DNA from: an uncultured Lachnospiraceae bacterium
Lineage (GTDB): Bacteria > Bacillota > Clostridia > Lachnospirales > Lachnospiraceae
Direction of reading: 5' to 3'
Assembly: GCA_902799015.1 (NCBI GenBank)
Contig: CADBZI010000023.1
Span: 1-32,033 of the forward strand
Length of the DNA: 32,033 bases
Numbering within the stretch: the stretch's first letter is position 1; every line of letters starts with the position of its first letter. Shown here one piece after another: positions 7,208 to 16,131 of this stretch. The position numbers were made by a program, and so were the translations under genes. A model generated the notes under the pieces. That model did not search any database, was not told the DNA's origin, and worked only from the letters and a program-made list of their open reading frames with translations.

Positions 7208-8398
7208 ATGACACAGAAGCTGTATTATGAAGATGTCTATCTGAAAGAATTTGACGCGGTTGTGACAGGCTGTGAGGAGAAAAATGGCCGATTTTTTGCT
7301 GTGCTGAACCGGTCTGCCTTCTATCCCGAAGGCGGCGGGCAAAGCGGAGACCGGGGCATCCTAGTAAGACAGGATCAAATCCGCGTGGAGGTTCTTGATA
7401 CCCATGAGAAGGGAGAGGAGATTGTGCTGACCTGCTCCGGCCCGGTTTCTGCCGGAGAGAAAGTACATGGGATTCTTGACTGGGAGTTCCGGTTTGACCG
7501 GATGCAGAATCACTCCGGCGAGCATATCGTGAGCGGATTGATCCATGAGCGCTATGGCTGCAACAATGTCGGATTTCACATGAGTTTGGACCGCATGACA
7601 ATCGATCTGGATGGTGAGATTCCCGAGGAGGGCCTTCGTGAGATTGAGAGACGGGCGAATGAGATTGTCTGGGCAAATGTTCCGATCCGGACGGATACCT
7701 ACACGCAGGAGGAGGCCGCTAAGATTGCGTACCGCAGTAAAAAAGACCTGGAGGGCAGTATCCGGGTGGTTTCGATTCCGGGAGCGGATGTCTGTGCCTG
7801 CTGCGGAACTCATGTTGCGCAAACCGGTGAGATCGGATTGATCAAGCTTCTGTCCCATGAGCGATTCAAAGGCGGCGTGCGGATGGAAATGATGTGCGGC
7901 AGGTGGGCCTATCAGTACATTGATCGGATCTGCCGGCAGAATCATGAGGTTTCTGTCCATCTGAGCAGTCCGATGGAGGAGACAGGAGGGGCTGCGAAAC
8001 GGCTTGTGGAAGAGAACCGTCAGCTGAAAGGACGCCTGATTGAACAGCTCTATCAACGGATTGATCAGAAAGCGGAGGAACTTGCAGGTGCGGGAGATAT
8101 TCTGCTTTTTGTACCGGGCGGAGATTCCGTGGTCGCACAGAAACTGACTGCAAAGGTAATGGAAACGTGCGGGGGAGCAGTATTTTCCTTCGCGGGTTCC
8201 GATCAGGATGGTTATAAATATGCGGCGGGCCTTTTGAATGGAGACCTGAAAGCCCTGATCAGGGAAATGAATGCAGCCTTGAACGGACGTGGTGGCGGGA
8301 AGCCCTTCTTCCAGCAGGGCAGTGTCACTGCGTCCGGAGAGCAGATCGAAGCGTTCCTCAGGGAGCGATATCCATTTCTGAAGGCTGGCGTTCTGTGA
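7208..8398 (+). CDS. Alanyl-tRNA editing protein AlaX, long form with DHHA1 domain
   Basis: A 396-residue stand-alone editing enzyme that hydrolyses mischarged Ser-tRNA(Ala) or Gly-tRNA(Ala). The N-terminal part has the AlaRS-like SAFYPEGGGQSGDRG segment. Zinc ligands of the editing site are visible as H102xxxH106 (NHSGEHIVSG) and C198xxxH202 (CCGTH). Residues about 250-396 form a coiled region plus a DHHA1-type domain ending with GGGKPFFQQGS, close to the GGGGR/K-P.xAQG motif of AlaRS C-termini. The length fits the long AlaX class. GGAAGG lies 10-15 bases before the ATG. It stands alone downstream of its own promoter; a repeat follows within about 11 bases of the stop. Confidence 0.9.
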   Translation: MTQKLYYEDVYLKEFDAVVTGCEEKNGRFFAVLNRSAFYPEGGGQSGDRGILVRQDQIRVEVLDTHEKGEEIVLTCSGPVSAGEKVHGILDWEFRFDRMQNHSGEHIVSGLIHERYGCNNVGFHMSLDRMTIDLDGEIPEEGLREIERRANEIVWANVPIRTDTYTQEEAAKIAYRSKKDLEGSIRVVSIPGADVCACCGTHVAQTGEIGLIKLLSHERFKGGVRMEMMCGRWAYQYIDRICRQNHEVSVHLSSPMEETGGAAKRLVEENRQLKGRLIEQLYQRIDQKAEELAGAGDILLFVPGGDSVVAQKLTAKVMETCGGAVFSFAGSDQDGYKYAAGLLNGDLKALIREMNAALNGRGGGKPFFQQGSVTASGEQIEAFLRERYPFLKAGVL

Positions 8399-8408
8399 TG
8401 CTCCATCC

Positions 8409-8468
8409 TCTCAGCGGGGGAGACTCCCGCCTGTACAGGCGGCAAAAACATCGTTGGCGTTCTTGAAC
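8409..8468 (+). repeat. Dispersed multi-hairpin repeat, modules 1 and 2
   Basis: Module 1 (8409-8442) matches the copy at 2067 (21 of 22 bases) and adds a GCCTGTACAGGC palindrome. Module 2 (8441-8468) matches 25 of 28 bases of the segment GGCAAGAACGCCGTTGGCGT plus TCTTGAAC found at 24672-24699. This copy joins the two modules, which are seen separately elsewhere. The rest of the 8399-8643 gap holds the glmM promoter. Confidence 0.65.
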
Positions 8469-8532
8469 CGGAACCGGAAACTTACGTGATGCGGGAATAG
8501 GATATAAGAGCCTTGTGAAATACAGATAATTC

Positions 8533-8562
8533 TTGACGTAGGAGACGGGAAGGAAATAAAAT
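8533..8562 (+). promoter_or_regulatory. Promoter of the glmM-rml cluster
   Basis: TTGACG (8533-8538), an 18-bp spacer, and TAAAAT (8557-8562). Transcription from about 8570 would give a leader of roughly 75 bases to the glmM ATG. Confidence 0.6.
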
Positions 8563-8643
8563 AAACTGTTAGCATTCACTTCAGATGGTCAGGAGTATAA
8601 CTGAGAGAATGTCTGAAAGGGGTTTTGAAAAGAGGTAAAAGAA

Positions 8644-9999
8644 ATGGGAAAGTATTTTGGAACAGACGGTTTTCGCGGTAAGGCAAATGAAACACTGACT
8701 GCTGAGAAAGCATTCAAGGTGGGACGGTTCCTGGGCTGGTATTATGGACAGGACCATGATGATCACAGGGCAAGAATTATAATCGGAAAGGATACCAGAC
8801 GTTCGAGCTATATGCTGGAGGACGCGCTTTGCGCCGGACTTACCAGCTCGGGTGCGGATGCTTATCTGCTGCATGTAACGACAACACCGTCGGTTTCGTA
8901 CTGCTGCAGAACGGATGGCTTCGACTGCGGAATTATGATCTCTGCCAGCCACAATCCTTATTATGACAACGGCATAAAGATCATGAGGGCAAATGGCCAG
9001 AAGATCGAGGCTGAGATCGAGGAGAAGGTGGAGGCTTATATCGACGGCGAGATCCCTGAGCTTCCGTATGCGAAAGAGGAAGCAATCGGAAGAACGATTG
9101 ACTACTCTGCCGGCCGAAATCGCTATATCGGATATCTGATGACGATCCCCTCAAAGGCGTTCAATGGATACCGCGTCGGACTGGATTGTGCGAATGGTGC
9201 GTCCAGCATGATTGCAAAGTCCGTATTTGAAGCACTTGGCGCGAAGACGACTGTCATCAACAACCAGCCGGATGGCATCAATATCAACGACAACTGCGGT
9301 TCGACACATATTGAAAAACTGCAGGAGCTGGTCAGGACGAAAGGACTGGATGTCGGATTTGCCTATGACGGTGATGCGGACAGATGCCTCGCCGTAGACG
9401 CGGACGGAAAGGTTGTGAATGGCGACCAGATCATGTATCTGTGCGGAAAGCATATGCGTGAGAACGGACAGCTGGATCACGATATGATCGTTACGACTGT
9501 CATGACGAATCTTGGATTCTATAAGACATGTGACGCAAACGGGCTGAAGTATCAGCAGACAGCAGTCGGAGATAAGTATGTAGCAGAGAATATGATGGCG
9601 AATGGCTACGTCCTTGGAGGAGAGCAGAGCGGTCATATTATCTTCGGAAAGTACGCAACAACCGGTGACGGCATACTGACATCGCTCATGGTCATGCAGA
9701 CCATGCTGGAGAAGAAGATGCCGCTGGCGATGATGGCGGATGAGATGAGGATCTATCCGCAGGTTCTCAAGAACATCAAGGTGCACAGCAAAGAGAAGAC
9801 TCTGGCAAATGAAAAAGTGAAAGCTGCTGTCAAAGCGGCCAAAGAGGGCTTGGGAAATGCGGGCAGAATTCTGGTCAGAGAGAGCGGAACCGAACCCAAG
9901 ATTCGTGTCATGGTCGAGGCTGATACAACACAGGAATGCGAGAAGTGGGTGGATTCCGTTATTGACGTGATCCGCGCAGAGGGACTTGCACTGTCATAA
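8644..9999 (+). CDS. glmM: Phosphoglucosamine mutase
   Basis: A 451-residue enzyme converting glucosamine-6-phosphate to glucosamine-1-phosphate in UDP-GlcNAc synthesis. Visible motifs are FGTDGFRG at the N-terminus, the phosphoserine loop SASHNP with Ser102, the metal loop DGDADR (residues 242-247), the sugar loop GGEQSGH, and the phosphate-binding [12 protein letters not shown] near the C-terminus. GEQSGH instead of GEMSGH is the form typical of GlmM rather than phosphomannomutase/phosphoglucomutase. The length matches the family. An AGAGGT site precedes the ATG. Only about 20 bases separate it from rmlA, so the two are probably co-transcribed, linking peptidoglycan precursor and rhamnose precursor synthesis. 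Confidence 0.93.
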   Translation: MGKYFGTDGFRGKANETLTAEKAFKVGRFLGWYYGQDHDDHRARIIIGKDTRRSSYMLEDALCAGLTSSGADAYLLHVTTTPSVSYCCRTDGFDCGIMISASHNPYYDNGIKIMRANGQKIEAEIEEKVEAYIDGEIPELPYAKEEAIGRTIDYSAGRNRYIGYLMTIPSKAFNGYRVGLDCANGASSMIAKSVFEALGAKTTVINNQPDGININDNCGSTHIEKLQELVRTKGLDVGFAYDGDADRCLAVDADGKVVNGDQIMYLCGKHMRENGQLDHDMIVTTVMTNLGFYKTCDANGLKYQQTAVGDKYVAENMMANGYVLGGEQSGHIIFGKYATTGDGILTSLMVMQTMLEKKMPLAMMADEMRIYPQVLKNIKVHSKEKTLANEKVKAAVKAAKEGLGNAGRILVRESGTEPKIRVMVEADTTQECEKWVDSVIDVIRAEGLALS

Positions 10000-10019
10000 C
10001 GAAAGGAGTGTTGCTCTTT

Positions 10020-10916
10020 ATGAAGGGAATTATACTTGCAGGCGGCAGCGGAACAAGGCTGTACCCGCTTACCATGGTTACTTCGAAACAGCTGCTGCCG
10101 ATCTACGACAAGCCAATGATCTACTATCCGATGTCCGTGCTGATGACAGCCGGAATCCGTGATATTCTGATCATCTCAACGCCGTCTGACACACCAAGGT
10201 TTGAAGAACTTCTCGGCGACGGAAGCCAGTTCGGCGTACGGCTCACCTATAAGGTTCAGCCCAGTCCTGACGGACTGGCTCAGGCCTTTATCCTTGGCGC
10301 GGACTTTATCGGAGATGATACTGCCTGTATGATTCTGGGCGATAACATTTTCTTCGGACACGGGATGAAACGTCGTCTGAAGCTGGCGGTTCATCACGCA
10401 GAACATGGAGAAGGGGCTACCGTGTTCGGCTATTACGTCGATGACCCGGAGCGTTTCGGCATCGTTTCCTTTAATGAGGATGGGAAGGCGGAAAGCATTG
10501 AGGAAAAGCCGCAGCACCCGAAGAGCAATTACTGTGTGACAGGGCTGTACTTCTATGACAACCGTGTGGTCGAGTACGCGAAGAATCTGAAACCGAGTGC
10601 CCGGGGTGAGCTGGAGATCACGGACCTGAACAGAATCTACCTGGAAAAGGGCGAGTTGAATGTGGAAGTGCTGGGACAGGGCTTCACGTGGCTGGATACC
10701 GGAACGCATGAGTCTTTGGTGGATGCGACGAATTTTGTGAAAACCATTGAACAGCATGAGCACAGGAAGATTGCCTGCCTGGAAGAGATTGCGTATCACA
10801 ATAAGTGGATCACGCGGGAAGAGGTTCTGAAGGTATACGAAGTATTGAAGAAGAATCAGTACGGGCAGTATCTGAAGGATGTACTGGACGGAAAGTTTAT
10901 TGACGTAACCCAGTAA
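10020..10916 (+). CDS. rmlA: Glucose-1-phosphate thymidylyltransferase
   Basis: A 298-residue enzyme that makes dTDP-glucose from dTTP and glucose-1-phosphate, the first step of dTDP-L-rhamnose synthesis. The N-terminal nucleotide loop is [13 protein letters not shown] (residues 6-18). It is followed by [16 protein letters not shown], the [11 protein letters not shown] substrate segment, LGDNIF, and [10 protein letters not shown] near the C-terminus. All are typical of the short RmlA form. The ATG at 10020 is preferred over the in-frame GTG at 10008 because AAAGGAG lies at 10002-10008 and the protein then begins with the canonical MKGIILAGG. Confidence 0.95.
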   Translation: MKGIILAGGSGTRLYPLTMVTSKQLLPIYDKPMIYYPMSVLMTAGIRDILIISTPSDTPRFEELLGDGSQFGVRLTYKVQPSPDGLAQAFILGADFIGDDTACMILGDNIFFGHGMKRRLKLAVHHAEHGEGATVFGYYVDDPERFGIVSFNEDGKAESIEEKPQHPKSNYCVTGLYFYDNRVVEYAKNLKPSARGELEITDLNRIYLEKGELNVEVLGQGFTWLDTGTHESLVDATNFVKTIEQHEHRKIACLEEIAYHNKWITREEVLKVYEVLKKNQYGQYLKDVLDGKFIDVTQ

Positions 10917-10956
10917 GCCAGCTTACAAATCTTCGTTGTGGAAGGAGGAAGACCGA

Positions 10957-11985
10957 ATGACCATCATTGTAACGGGGGGAGCCGGATTTATCGGCAGTAA
11001 CTTTATATTCCATATGCTGGAGAAATATCCGGATTACAGAATCGTCTGTCTGGATTGCCTTACCTATGCCGGAAATATGAGCACACTTGCTCCGGTTATG
11101 GACAATCCGAACTTCCGGTTTGTGAAGGAGTCTATTACAGACAGGGAAGCTGTCTATCGCCTTTTTGAAGAGGAACATCCGGACATCGTTGTGAACTTCG
11201 CGGCGGAGAGCCACGTGGACCGTTCTATTGTGAATCCGGATATCTTTCTGGAGACCAACATCCGTGGAACAACGATTCTCATGGATGCCTGCAGAAAGTA
11301 TGGGATCACAAGGTATCATCAGGTTTCTACGGATGAGGTATACGGAGATCTTCCGCTGGACCGCCCGGACCTGTTCTTTACCGAGACGACACCGATTCAT
11401 ACCTCGAGCCCCTATTCGAGCTCGAAGGCATCCGCTGACCTGTTCGTGCTGGCCTATCACCGCACCTATGGACTTCCGGTTTCCATCTCCCGCTGCAGCA
11501 ACAACTACGGACCGTATCATTTCCCGGAGAAGCTGATTCCGCTGATGATCATCAATGCGCTGCATGACAAGAGCCTTCCGGTCTACGGAGAAGGACTGAA
11601 TGTGCGCGACTGGCTGTACGTGGAGGATCACTGCCGGGCAATTGACCTGATCATACACAAAGGACGTGTTGGGGAGGTCTACAATGTCGGCGGCCACAAT
11701 GAGATGAAGAACATCGATATTGTGACCATGATCTGCGACGCGCTTGGAAAGCCGCATTCACTGATCACCCATGTGGAAGACCGCAAGGGACATGATATGC
11801 GTTATGCCATTGACCCGACAAAGATTCACACAGAACTCGGATGGCTTCCGGAGACAAAGTTTGAGGACGGCATCAGGAAGACGATCCAGTGGTATCTGGA
11901 TCATGAAGACTGGTGGCAGCCGATCATTTCCGGGGAATATCAGAATTATTATGAGAAAATGTACGGAGACAGAAAGACGGTATGA
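10957..11985 (+). CDS. rmlB: dTDP-glucose 4,6-dehydratase
   Basis: A 342-residue short-chain dehydrogenase/reductase of the extended class; second step of the rhamnose pathway. The Rossmann motif TGGAGFIG is at residues 6-13. STDEVYGD contains the Thr-Asp-Glu catalytic group. Y153xxxK157 ([11 protein letters not shown]) is the catalytic pair, and [16 protein letters not shown] is characteristic of RmlB. GAAGGAGG lies just before the ATG at 10957, so the longer in-frame start at 10936 is rejected. Its stop overlaps the rmlD start. Confidence 0.95.
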   Translation: MTIIVTGGAGFIGSNFIFHMLEKYPDYRIVCLDCLTYAGNMSTLAPVMDNPNFRFVKESITDREAVYRLFEEEHPDIVVNFAAESHVDRSIVNPDIFLETNIRGTTILMDACRKYGITRYHQVSTDEVYGDLPLDRPDLFFTETTPIHTSSPYSSSKASADLFVLAYHRTYGLPVSISRCSNNYGPYHFPEKLIPLMIINALHDKSLPVYGEGLNVRDWLYVEDHCRAIDLIIHKGRVGEVYNVGGHNEMKNIDIVTMICDALGKPHSLITHVEDRKGHDMRYAIDPTKIHTELGWLPETKFEDGIRKTIQWYLDHEDWWQPIISGEYQNYYEKMYGDRKTV

Positions 11986-12980
11986 GGATGAAAGTACTTG
12001 TGACCGGCGTAGGCGGACAGCTTGGCCATGATGTGATGAATGAACTTTATGCGCGGGGCTGTGAAGGGATCGGAACCGATCTTGCTCCGGCGTACGCAGG
12101 AATTCAGGATGGATCTCCTGTCACACAGATGCCCTATCTGCAGCTTGATATCACAGACCGTACGGCTGTTGAGAAAGCGATTGCGCAGATCTCTCCGGAT
12201 GCGGTCGTTCACTGTGCGGCCTGGACTGCCGTAGATCTGGCTGAGGATGCCGACAAGAAAGATCTGGTGAGAGCCGTCAATGTGGACGGCACAAAGAATA
12301 TCGCAGATGCGGCAGCAAAGTGCGGAGCGAAGATTGTCTATCTGTCCACGGACTATGTCTTTGAGGGAACGGGGACAAGGCCCTGGAAACCAGACGATAC
12401 CGAATTCTGTCCGCTGAATGTATACGGTCAGAGCAAGCTGGACGGTGAGATGGCTGTGAAGGCGGCGACGGACAGGTTCTTTATCGTCCGGATTGCGTGG
12501 GTGTTCGGCAGAAACGGGAAAAACTTTATCCGGACCATGCTGAGTGTCGGGAAGAATCATGATGCGCTCAAGGTTGTGAAGGATCAGATCGGTACGCCGA
12601 CCTACACACTGGATCTTTCATCGCTTTTGGTCGATATGATTGAGACGGACAAGTTCGGCTATTACCATGCAACAAATGCTGAGCTTCCGGAAAGCGGGAG
12701 CGGATATACCGGAGAAGGAACAAAAACAGGGTATATCAGCTGGTATGATTTCGCAAAAGAGATCTTCCGGCAGGCTGTGCTTCTGGGGCACAGTGAGTAT
12801 GATGAGGATCACCTGAAGCTGACTCCTGTCACAACACAAGAGTACGGGGAATCGAAGGCGAAACGTCCGTTCAACAGCAGGCTGGATAAGAGCAAGCTGA
12901 CAAAGAGCGGATTTCAGACGCTGCCCGACTGGCAGGATGCGCTGAGCAGGTTCCTGAAAGAGATCGACTTTGATTTCTGA
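11982..12980 (+). CDS. rmlD: dTDP-4-dehydrorhamnose reductase
   Basis: A 332-residue NAD(P)H-dependent reductase for the last step of dTDP-L-rhamnose synthesis. It shows TGVGGQLG near the N-terminus, [14 protein letters not shown]-like sequence ([16 protein letters not shown]), LSTDYVF, and the catalytic Y148xxxK152 in [10 protein letters not shown]. The ATG at 11982 overlaps the rmlB stop (ATGA), which implies translational coupling; an alternative ATG is two codons later. The segment from about residue 225 to 260 contains an extra Gly/Thr-rich loop compared with short RmlD proteins. Confidence 0.93.
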   Translation: MRMKVLVTGVGGQLGHDVMNELYARGCEGIGTDLAPAYAGIQDGSPVTQMPYLQLDITDRTAVEKAIAQISPDAVVHCAAWTAVDLAEDADKKDLVRAVNVDGTKNIADAAAKCGAKIVYLSTDYVFEGTGTRPWKPDDTEFCPLNVYGQSKLDGEMAVKAATDRFFIVRIAWVFGRNGKNFIRTMLSVGKNHDALKVVKDQIGTPTYTLDLSSLLVDMIETDKFGYYHATNAELPESGSGYTGEGTKTGYISWYDFAKEIFRQAVLLGHSEYDEDHLKLTPVTTQEYGESKAKRPFNSRLDKSKLTKSGFQTLPDWQDALSRFLKEIDFDF

Positions 12981-13019
12981 CGGGAAGCATCAAAGAAATC
13001 GGAAGACCTGAACAAAGCC

Positions 13020-13042
13020 GGGGCAGCGGTTTGGACTGCCCC
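13020..13042 (+). other. Intercistronic stem-loop between rmlD and rmlC
   Basis: GGGGCAG pairs with CTGCCCC around a nine-base loop. No T tract follows, so it is unlikely to be a simple terminator; it could affect mRNA stability or relative expression. A similar GGGCAG/CTGCCC hairpin is found between thyA and folA. Confidence 0.5.
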
Positions 13043-13077
13043 TCACATCATAACAGCAAGAAGAGAGGTTGTCTGAG

Positions 13078-13680
13078 ATGGGACAGATTACAGTTACAAA
13101 GGCATCCATTGAAGGGCTCTATGTCATCGAACCGGCTGTACACGGGGACAGCCGCGGGTACTTTATGGAAACCTACAATCAGAATGATATGCGTGAAGCG
13201 GGACTGGATATGGTATTTGTCCAGGACAACCAGTCCGCTTCCACAAAGGGCGTTCTCAGGGGATTGCATTTTCAGAAGCAGTATCCGCAGGGGAAGCTGG
13301 TCAGGGTGATCCGCGGCAAGGTATTTGATGTTGCGGTGGACCTGCGTTCCGGGAGCAGTACCTTTGGCAAATGGCATGGCGAAGTATTGTCCGAGGAAAA
13401 CCATAAGCAGTTCTATATTCCGGAGGGATTTGCCCACGGATTTCTTGTTTTATCCGATTATGCCGAATTCTGCTACAAGTGTACGGACTTCTATCATCCG
13501 GGTGATGAAGGCGGGCTTGCGTGGAATGATCCGTCCATCGGGATAGAGTGGCCGGAACTGATCGGTACCTATCAGGGAAATGCCGGGATCGGAGATTACC
13601 ATCTGGCGGACGGAACCCCCCTGAATCTTTCCGAGAAGGACACAAAGTGGGATGTGCTTTCCAAAACGTTCCATTTTTAA
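13078..13680 (+). CDS. rmlC: dTDP-4-dehydrorhamnose 3,5-epimerase
   Basis: A 200-residue cupin that epimerises C3 and C5 of the 4-keto sugar. Visible features are the DSRGYFMETY segment, FVQDNQSASTKGVLRGLHFQ with the catalytic His, KLVRVIRGKVFDVAVDLR, and IPEGFAHGF followed by FCYKCTDFYHP. The ATG at 13078 follows AGAGAGG with about 9 bases of spacing and gives the usual family length, so the in-frame TTG at 13069 is rejected. With it, the window encodes all four steps from glucose-1-phosphate to dTDP-L-rhamnose, in the order A, B, D, C. A terminator-like structure follows. Confidence 0.95.
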   Translation: MGQITVTKASIEGLYVIEPAVHGDSRGYFMETYNQNDMREAGLDMVFVQDNQSASTKGVLRGLHFQKQYPQGKLVRVIRGKVFDVAVDLRSGSSTFGKWHGEVLSEENHKQFYIPEGFAHGFLVLSDYAEFCYKCTDFYHPGDEGGLAWNDPSIGIEWPELIGTYQGNAGIGDYHLADGTPLNLSEKDTKWDVLSKTFHF

Positions 13681-13690
13681 GGGTAAGTGC

Positions 13691-13752
13691 TCAGCACCTT
13701 CCACAGGCCGGAATGCAAAGGATTCTGTGCTGCGGGGTGCTGAATTTGTTTC
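13691..13752 (+). terminator. Probable terminator after rmlC
   Basis: TCAGCACC (13691-13698) pairs with GGTGCTGA (13736-13743), with an inner CACAG/CTGTG helix. It is followed by ATTTGTTT. The stem is long and interrupted, so it is less certain than the others. Confidence 0.5.
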
Positions 13753-13790
13753 CATTCATTCATAAAAAAACGATAAAAGGAAAAGGCAGC

Positions 13791-15272
13791 ATGCAGCAGG
13801 CAAAGTATAAAGAACAGATTGATCAATGGGTAGACGCGCATACCGGACAGATGCTGGAAGATCTGAAGGCACTTGTCCGGATTCCTTCTGTCAGGGGAGT
13901 GCCAGCGGAAGGGATGCCTTACGGGGAAATGCCCGCGAAGGCAGTCGGCGCGATGCAAAAGCTGATGGAAGGGTACGGATTTGAGACCGCCAATTATGAG
14001 AATCACTGCGTTACCGCTGATCTGGAGGCCGGGCAGGGGAAGGCGCTGGATATTCTTGCGCATCTGGACGTGGTGCCGGTGTCTGACAACTGGACCAAAA
14101 CGACACCCTTCGAGCCATATATAGAGGGCGACAGGATCTACGGACGCGGAACCAGTGACGACAAAGGCCCCGCGATCGCGGCGTTATACGCCATGCGGTG
14201 CGTGAAGGAACTGAACCTGCCTCTGGAAAAGGGCATCCGGCTGATCTGCGGTTCGGATGAGGAGAGCGGCTCCGCGGATCTCGAATATTATTACAGCCAG
14301 GAGCAGGAAGCTCTGTATACATTTTCTCCGGACGCGGATTATCCGCTGATCAATATTGAGAAGGGGCGGCTCCAGAAATCCTTTTTTGCGAAAGGACAGG
14401 GCGGATCCGATGCAGCGCGCCGCGCAGACGGAATGTTTGTCAGAAGCATACATGCGGGGGACACCGTGAACATAGTCCCGGGAGATGGAGAACTGGTCCT
14501 TTCAGGCGCTTCAGAATCTGTGATTCAAAGAGCAGCAGAGGAAACGCTCAAAAAAGAAGGCCTCGCCCAGGCGCTGGAAGCAGCAGACGGCGGCATATCC
14601 TGGTCTCAGAGGGGCGAAGAATCTGTCATCCGGTTTGCGGGGAAATCTGCTCATGCGGCACACCCTTCGGATGGGATCAACGCTGTGACGATGATTCTGG
14701 AGTTTTTGAAGCATCTTGAGCTGGCACAGACTGATGGACATCAGAAACTGATGGAGCTGGCGAAGCTGTGGCCGCATGGGGAGTATCAGGGAGAAAGCCT
14801 TGACGTATCCTTCCGGGATGAAGAGAGCGGAGCGCTGACAATCTCTCTGGATATCCTGAACTATGAAGGATCCGCGGACGGCTCCTTCCGGATCGAGGGA
14901 AGCTTTGACTGCAGGGCGCCCCTGTGCTGTACGGATGAAACGCTTACCCGGACCGTGCATAAGAAACTGGCGGAAGCCGGATTCGAGATGGAAGAAGGCG
15001 GTATGACGCCGGGACATTATGTCAGTGCGGATTCGGAACTGGTGCGGAAGCTCCTGGAATCCTATGAACTCTACTTCGGAAAAAAGGGAACGCCGGTCGC
15101 AATCGGGGGCGGGACCTATGTGCATGAGCTGGAAAGAGGCGTTGCGTTCGGGTGCGCGGTTCCGGAGGTGGACAACCGGATGCATGGGGACGATGAGTTC
15201 ATGGAGATTCCGATGCTGGTCAGAAGCACGAAAATATTCGCAGACGCGATCATGCGGCTGTGCGGTGCGTGA
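13791..15272 (+). CDS. M20 family dipeptidase (PepV/Sapep-like)
   Basis: A 493-residue zinc dipeptidase of the cytosolic PepV type, cleaving dipeptides in the cytoplasm. Metal ligands and catalytic residues are visible: AHLDVVP with His91 and Asp93, GRGTSDDKGP with Asp123/Asp124, and DEESG with Glu157/Glu158. The lid region has AHAAHPSDG, and the last ligand is in GGTYVHELERG. There is no signal peptide. The ATG at 13791 follows AAAAGG and starts just after the terminator-like structure of the rml cluster; I see no strong promoter of its own, though a T/A-rich stretch at 13745-13775 precedes it. The exact substrate is not inferable. Confidence 0.88.
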   Translation: MQQAKYKEQIDQWVDAHTGQMLEDLKALVRIPSVRGVPAEGMPYGEMPAKAVGAMQKLMEGYGFETANYENHCVTADLEAGQGKALDILAHLDVVPVSDNWTKTTPFEPYIEGDRIYGRGTSDDKGPAIAALYAMRCVKELNLPLEKGIRLICGSDEESGSADLEYYYSQEQEALYTFSPDADYPLINIEKGRLQKSFFAKGQGGSDAARRADGMFVRSIHAGDTVNIVPGDGELVLSGASESVIQRAAEETLKKEGLAQALEAADGGISWSQRGEESVIRFAGKSAHAAHPSDGINAVTMILEFLKHLELAQTDGHQKLMELAKLWPHGEYQGESLDVSFRDEESGALTISLDILNYEGSADGSFRIEGSFDCRAPLCCTDETLTRTVHKKLAEAGFEMEEGGMTPGHYVSADSELVRKLLESYELYFGKKGTPVAIGGGTYVHELERGVAFGCAVPEVDNRMHGDDEFMEIPMLVRSTKIFADAIMRLCGA

Positions 15273-15336
15273 CGGGAATGATCAATGATCCGGAGTTCCG
15301 GATTCCGGATTGGAAGCGGACCGGAAGATCGGTGCG

Positions 15337-15365
15337 TTGATTTTTACTGCTACATTTGGTATGAT
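15337..15365 (+). promoter_or_regulatory. Promoter of the lipoprotein gene
   Basis: TTGATT (15337-15342), a 17-bp spacer, and TATGAT (15360-15365) with TG at the extended -10 position. The predicted start near 15372 leaves about 64 bases of leader. Confidence 0.65.
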
Positions 15366-15435
15366 GGCTCAGCGCGGTTACAGATGCGCGTGAACCATAA
15401 CAGAATACAAAGTATAGGAATAAGGGGATGACAAG

Positions 15436-15918
15436 ATGAGAAAGCTGAAGAATCTGATTGTACTTACAGCAGCTGCCGTATTGACTGCACTGACGCTGAC
15501 AGCATGCGCGGGATCCGGGAACGGATCGAAGGAGATCGATGTGACGAAGACAGCAGATGATCTGAACAGCTCTGTGATTACCAGTGACACACTGACTGAG
15601 ACGAAGAGTGAGATGCTGGGGAGCATCTACTTCTTTGAAGACGGTCAGGTGGAGAAGAGCAAGGTATATATGAGCGGCAATGCCACTGCGGATGAAATCG
15701 TCGTGGTTCAGTGCAAGGATGAAGACGCGGCCAAGAAAGCCGGTGAGCTTCTGAATACCAGAGTAAAGAATCAGAAGGATCTGTTCTCCACATACAATGC
15801 CGATGAAGCTGCGAAGCTGGACAAGGCGATCGTAAAGACAAGCGGCAAGTACGCAGTACTGTGTGTGTGCGATGACTATGACAAAGCCGAGAGCATCCTG
15901 AAGGATGCAGGTTTCTGA
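15436..15918 (+). CDS. DUF4358-type lipoprotein
   Basis: A 160-residue lipoprotein. The N-terminus is a basic start, a hydrophobic core and a lipobox LTAC with Cys24 as the predicted lipidated residue. The mature part (KEIDVTKTADDL, then a negatively charged region, ATADEIVVVQCKDEDAAKKA and SGKYAVLCVCDD) resembles DUF4358, a family frequent in Lachnospiraceae with no known function. It has its own promoter and a strong terminator, so it is probably transcribed alone. AAGGGG precedes the ATG. Confidence 0.75.
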   Translation: MRKLKNLIVLTAAAVLTALTLTACAGSGNGSKEIDVTKTADDLNSSVITSDTLTETKSEMLGSIYFFEDGQVEKSKVYMSGNATADEIVVVQCKDEDAAKKAGELLNTRVKNQKDLFSTYNADEAAKLDKAIVKTSGKYAVLCVCDDYDKAESILKDAGF

Positions 15919-15943
15919 CCGGCTTCATAATATTGAATTGGAT

Positions 15944-15985
15944 CGGCATAGTTTGGTAGCGAGGATACTGGACTATGCCGTTTTC
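15944..15985 (+). terminator. Rho-independent terminator after the lipoprotein gene
   Basis: CGGCATAGT (15944-15952) pairs perfectly with ACTATGCCG (15972-15980), followed by TTTTC. Confidence 0.8.
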
Positions 15986-16007
15986 ATCTCAGCCGCGTTC
16001 AGAGGAA

Positions 16008-16120
16008 GGTGCTTCGCACCGGACGCGTTCTCCGCTTCGCTCCGGTCGGCGCTAAACGCGTGCCACTGGCACGCAGCACCGCGGCAAGAACGCCGTTTTC
16101 GTTCTTGAACTCCGTGGAGA
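16008..16120 (+). repeat. Dispersed multi-hairpin repeat (longest copy)
   Basis: A chain of short palindromes: GGTGCTTCGCACC (16008-16020), a GCGTT...AACGC segment, CGTGCCACTGGCACG (16059-16073) and AAGAACG...CGTTCTT (16086-16106). The last 63 bases (16058-16120) match 24644-24706 at 59 positions. It fills most of the gap between the lipoprotein terminator and the methyltransferase start and is open in the methyltransferase frame. Confidence 0.8.
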
Positions 16121-16131
16121 AGGGCAATTGT

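Noticed and set aside
200-8398. Functional operon of tRNA-Ala with AlaX
   Set aside because: Both concern alanine charging, but they are 7 kb apart, on opposite strands, and have separate promoters.
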